Of a DNA stretch of 38,978 bases, positions 36,053 through 38,978 are shown in pieces. How positions within the stretch are numbered: the first letter of the stretch is position 1; every line of letters starts with the position of its first letter. The notes under the pieces were generated by a model. The model saw only the letters and a list, made by a program, of their open reading frames with translations, searched no databases and was not told the DNA's origin. The DNA lies in contig NZ_AWUK01000050.1 of the NCBI RefSeq assembly GCF_000499205.1, positions 1 to 38,978 on the forward strand, in the 5' to 3' direction. Both the position numbers and the translations under genes were made by a program. The stretch is from Paenibacillus sp. MAEPY2. GTDB lineage: Bacteria > Bacillota > Bacilli > Paenibacillales > Paenibacillaceae.

Positions 36053-38978
36053 ATTCCTTCATGAACGCTTCAACAAATTGTGCTTCCGTTAGTTCCCCGT
36101 CCAGAACACGATTAACCAGTTCCGAATAGAGGTCTTCCCTGTACTCCTCCCCTTGGGGAACAGCCGTACATAGCGGGGAGGACATCTCCGGTGATTGTGA
36201 TTTTACAGTTCTGATCTTTTCCCGAATGCGTTCAGGGTCCCCTGCCATGACCATCACCCTGGAAGAACCAGATGACAGGGCAAGGTTTAATGCCTTTATT
36301 CCCTGATGCGAATGCAGGGGTCTCATTCCCATTTGCCGCCACATCATTTGTTTGACAGATGAGTCCACCTTCATGCCGCCTTTTTCCCATAATGGCCAGT
36401 TTACGGATAGGGTCCTGCCGCTTCGTTTGCCCTGACTCACCATCGTTTCCCGGTATGCTGCGTAAAGGTCCATGAATGCATTGGCTGTAGCGTAATCACT
36501 CTGCCCCATATTGCCGAGGACCGCAGTTCCAGAGGAGAACAGGATGAAGAAATCCAATGCTTCCTGCTGTGTAGAATGATCTAGGTGCACAGTGCCCGCC
36601 ACTTTGGGTTTCATAACCTCACGCCAGTCTTCCTCTGTCTTGGCAAGAAACAAACTGTCTCTGATTCGTCCTGCTGCATGAATAACGCCGTGAATCGCGC
36701 CATAGACTTGTTTAATGCTATCCACAAGGTTCTGCACGGCTTCACCATCCGCTATATCAACCTGCAAATAGTCCACCTGCGCCCCCTGCTCTCGCAGTAC
36801 TTCAAGAGATTGTTCCATCAGACCGTCCATCGGTGAACTGCCCACGAGAACAAGCGTTGGATGCTTGGCCTGCGTCGCGATCTCTTGTGCAAATATACGT
36901 CCAAGACCACCCATACCGCCTGTAATGAGATATATACCATGATCACGCCATAACCGTTGTTCAAGAACAGTGGAAGGATCAATCTCCTGCCAGTCTGCCA
37001 GTTCCCGTCGACCGCCCTTATAACGAATCAAGCTATCCTCACGTTCGCAAATGTCCCTATCCAGCATCTGCAACATATCCTTGTTGTTCAACTGCTCATC
37101 CATTTCGATCAACTGGCCTGCAACAGCCGGATATTCGAGTTTAATACATCGCAACATGCCCGACAGCGCACCGTACAAATGTTGCTCTCCGTTATTAGGC
37201 ACAACGACCTGTACAATCCGCGGTGTATTCGATTCACTGGACAGTATCGCTTGAAGTTGACCAAATAACTGCAAGGTGCCTTCCTCAAACCACTTTTCGG
37301 GACTGGCCATTCCCTGATCCAACCCAATCGGTATAAAGGATGCTGACGGAAATTCAAGCTCCAGCTCACTCAGCCTGCAAGCGAATGCACCACATAAAAT
37401 AACGATACGCTCAGCATCTGGAGTCTCCCGGTTGCGTCCAACCTCTTCCACATGCAATTCCCGCCAGTAAGGCTGTAACAGCAGCATTTCAGACGGAGGG
37501 GTTGTGTCAGCACCTGACGCTGTGGATTTTGGATTGAGAAGCTGTCTGGAGGAAAAGCCAATTAAACGAACACAGACACTTCCTCTCTGATCAAACAAAT
37601 CAATATCAAACGTCATTCCTTTCCCTTCGGGACTGGAATCGGAGCTGTAGCGCACCCATGCCCACATGTCCTGTGCACACGCTTTGTATATCTGAACTTT
37701 CTTTAAGGCAAAAGGAACCGAAGGCTGTCGTGTACCTGCATCATGACCTGCCTTTTTTCCAGCCGGATCAGGAAGCTCCAGCATTAGACCTATAGAGGCC
37801 TGCAACGCAGAATCCACCATACAAGGATGAAGTAAATATGAGTTCATTTCCGCGAGCAAATGCTCAGGCAGTCTCAGTTGGCCCAAAACCTCCCCTTCCC
37901 CGATGAGTAATTGCTGTATCCCCTCAAAGGCGGGTCCATACTGGATACCGGCTTGTCGAAATGCCCTGTAACACTCTTCACCCGTCCAGACTGATCGGCT
38001 GCATGCAGCCATGAGTTCGTTCAAATCATGAATTGGAGCCGGCTCCGCTTCTTCATCCCATCCTAGCTGTCCTTGACTGTATACATGACGTTTCCTCTCA
38101 GCCTGCTGGTCTTGCCGGAATATCTCATAACTTATAAGCTCAGGATTCTCTGTGACAGGATTCAATCCGATCCCTACCTGAATACGGTTATGAATAGCTG
38201 CATCGCCGTCCATGACTACAGGACTCATCCACACCACATTTTGCAGAAAAACAGATCGTGTTCCAGCAGCGGTAAGCTGTAATGCAGCCCGGGCCATCTC
38301 TAATTGGGCCACTCCGGGAAGTACGGAGACTCCTTGAATGATGTGATCCTTAAGGAAAAATTCTGTTCCATTAAAAAACGAGCTGAACCTTTGCTCATTA
38401 AAATCAGACGTATTTTGCTGCACCAGGGGATGAAGAGAAGTCCATGAGCGCTCCCGCGATGGCTGCTGTTCTCCATGCCCCCTTTCCTTAGGCGCCATCC
38501 AGTATTCCTCTCTGGCAAAAGGGTACGTTGGCAGACTGATCCGTAATGGCGGCACATCGCCATACATCTGTCCCCAATTCAGATCATAGCCTTGGGCGTA
38601 CAGATCAGCCAACATATGGAGAATATCCCTCCGTTTTTCCGGGGTCAGACTGCTTTCGGAGCTTTTGATAATCCATTCGTTCCCATGCTCCTGTAACAGC
38701 TTTTGTCCAGAAAACCTTCTTGGCACCACGCCCTCAAATAAAATCACTGACTTGGACTGACCCCGCTGCTTCAACATGTAAACGGCGTCTTCCCTGGACT
38801 GCACAACCACCGCACAACGGTGACGGAAATGCTGTCGTCCCTCCAGCAGCGTGTAGCTGATTGCCGCCAGATCCGGCTTCTCTTCCCGTTCCAGTACGGT
38901 GATCATATCCTCCACCTTGCGCTGTAGTGCCTCTTCTGTTTTGGCTGACAGTGCCAGCAAATAATAAGGTGCCGTATA
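36051..38978 (-). CDS. Trans-AT type I PKS, 3' part (linker-DH-KR), partial
   Basis: The C-terminal ~975 codons of a PKS whose frame stays open to the right edge; the TTG at 38960 is an internal Leu, not a start. Visible order (counted from that Leu): post-KS linker ending in LPTYPFAREEYW (to about 155), DH about 177-470 with DHIIQGVSVLP (His206), YGPAF (341-345) and Asp383 in VDSALQ, and KR about 500-870 with GGMGGLG, Tyr823, Asn827 and Asp768 of B-type enzymes. It then ends in a helical tail without an ACP. With DH and KR both intact, the module should leave an alpha,beta-double bond. The KS lies beyond the window. No AT is present between linker and DH, consistent with trans loading. The gene is followed 12 bp later by the PKS protein that supplies the ACP. 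Confidence 0.93.
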   Translation of the reverse strand, partial: YTAPYYLLALSAKTEEALQRKVEDMITVLEREEKPDLAAISYTLLEGRQHFRHRCAVVVQSREDAVYMLKQRGQSKSVILFEGVVPRRFSGQKLLQEHGNEWIIKSSESSLTPEKRRDILHMLADLYAQGYDLNWGQMYGDVPPLRISLPTYPFAREEYWMAPKERGHGEQQPSRERSWTSLHPLVQQNTSDFNEQRFSSFFNGTEFFLKDHIIQGVSVLPGVAQLEMARAALQLTAAGTRSVFLQNVVWMSPVVMDGDAAIHNRIQVGIGLNPVTENPELISYEIFRQDQQAERKRHVYSQGQLGWDEEAEPAPIHDLNELMAACSRSVWTGEECYRAFRQAGIQYGPAFEGIQQLLIGEGEVLGQLRLPEHLLAEMNSYLLHPCMVDSALQASIGLMLELPDPAGKKAGHDAGTRQPSVPFALKKVQIYKACAQDMWAWVRYSSDSSPEGKGMTFDIDLFDQRGSVCVRLIGFSSRQLLNPKSTASGADTTPPSEMLLLQPYWRELHVEEVGRNRETPDAERIVILCGAFACRLSELELEFPSASFIPIGLDQGMASPEKWFEEGTLQLFGQLQAILSSESNTPRIVQVVVPNNGEQHLYGALSGMLRCIKLEYPAVAGQLIEMDEQLNNKDMLQMLDRDICEREDSLIRYKGGRRELADWQEIDPSTVLEQRLWRDHGIYLITGGMGGLGRIFAQEIATQAKHPTLVLVGSSPMDGLMEQSLEVLREQGAQVDYLQVDIADGEAVQNLVDSIKQVYGAIHGVIHAAGRIRDSLFLAKTEEDWREVMKPKVAGTVHLDHSTQQEALDFFILFSSGTAVLGNMGQSDYATANAFMDLYAAYRETMVSQGKRSGRTLSVNWPLWEKGGMKVDSSVKQMMWRQMGMRPLHSHQGIKALNLALSSGSSRVMVMAGDPERIREKIRTVKSQSPEMSSPLCTAVPQGEEYREDLYSELVNRVLDGELTEAQFVEAFMKE
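36054..36131 (-). other. C-terminal PKS docking segment
   Basis: The last ~26 residues contain the helical pattern LYSELVNRVLDGELTEAQF after the KR. It resembles in spacing and character the N-terminal segment of the next PKS. It likely pairs with that segment so the KR can reach its ACP in trans. Confidence 0.55.

Noticed and set aside
38958..38960. TTG at 38960 as start of the right-edge PKS
   Set aside because: The frame stays open upstream to the window edge and the protein begins in mid-linker; this is an internal Leu of a larger PKS.
1..38978. RNA genes, CRISPR arrays, insertion sequences, attachment sites, resistance or transport genes
   Set aside because: Nearly all bases are inside the five genes, and the three short gaps contain no such features.

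Overview
The window is almost entirely two biosynthetic assembly lines. Very large modular NRPS genes, a PKS without acyltransferase domains, strong AGGAGG-type ribosome binding sites, vegetative sigma-A promoter hexamers and AT-rich gaps point to a low-to-mid-GC Firmicute of the order Bacillales. Paenibacillus or Bacillus is plausible, but the genus is inference only. No tRNA, rRNA, insertion sequence, CRISPR array, resistance gene or transporter is visible, so both ends of the window lie inside the gene cluster(s).

Layout, right to left in the direction of most transcription. (1) 36051-38978, minus: 3' part of a trans-AT PKS gene (DH-KR) running off the right edge. (2) 23757-36038, minus: a 4093-residue trans-AT PKS (docking-ACP-KS-DH*-KR-ACP-KS-KR-ACP-KS0-ACP-TE), starting 12 bp after gene 1. 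(3) 23716-23752: a bidirectional hairpin terminator. (4) 22458-23699, plus: a cytochrome P450, convergent with the PKS and divergent from the NRPS. (5) 22243-22457: a divergent control region with a perfect sigma-A promoter for the NRPS and AT-rich repeats. (6) 6412-22242, minus: a 5276-residue five-module NRPS. (7) 1-6263, minus: the next NRPS gene, with two modules visible, running off the left edge.

The NRPS is the clearest story. Specificity codes read by alignment to GrsA give Ile-like, Cys, Leu, Glu, Ile-like in the first protein and Lys as first residue of the second. A heterocyclization domain precedes Cys and an epimerization domain follows Glu. This reproduces bacitracin residues 1-6 (Ile-Cys thiazoline, Leu, D-Glu, Ile, Lys), and the gene break after residue 5 is where BacA ends and BacB begins. 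The seventh A domain breaks the match: its code (DGITIGAVAK) is not the ornithine code expected from bacitracin. The product is therefore predicted to be a bacitracin relative altered at residue 7. The two NRPS proteins appear to meet through an acidic C-terminal tail and an N-terminal TubC-type beta-hairpin docking domain.

The PKS line ends in its own thioesterase, and the NRPS begins with an A domain without a leading condensation domain. The two chains therefore cannot be one continuous thiotemplate product. They may be two neighbouring clusters or two components that are joined or act together. The P450 between them could serve either. The visible PKS modules predict a 3,5-dihydroxy-6-enoyl end, with one DH that has lost its catalytic His region and a terminal non-elongating KS.
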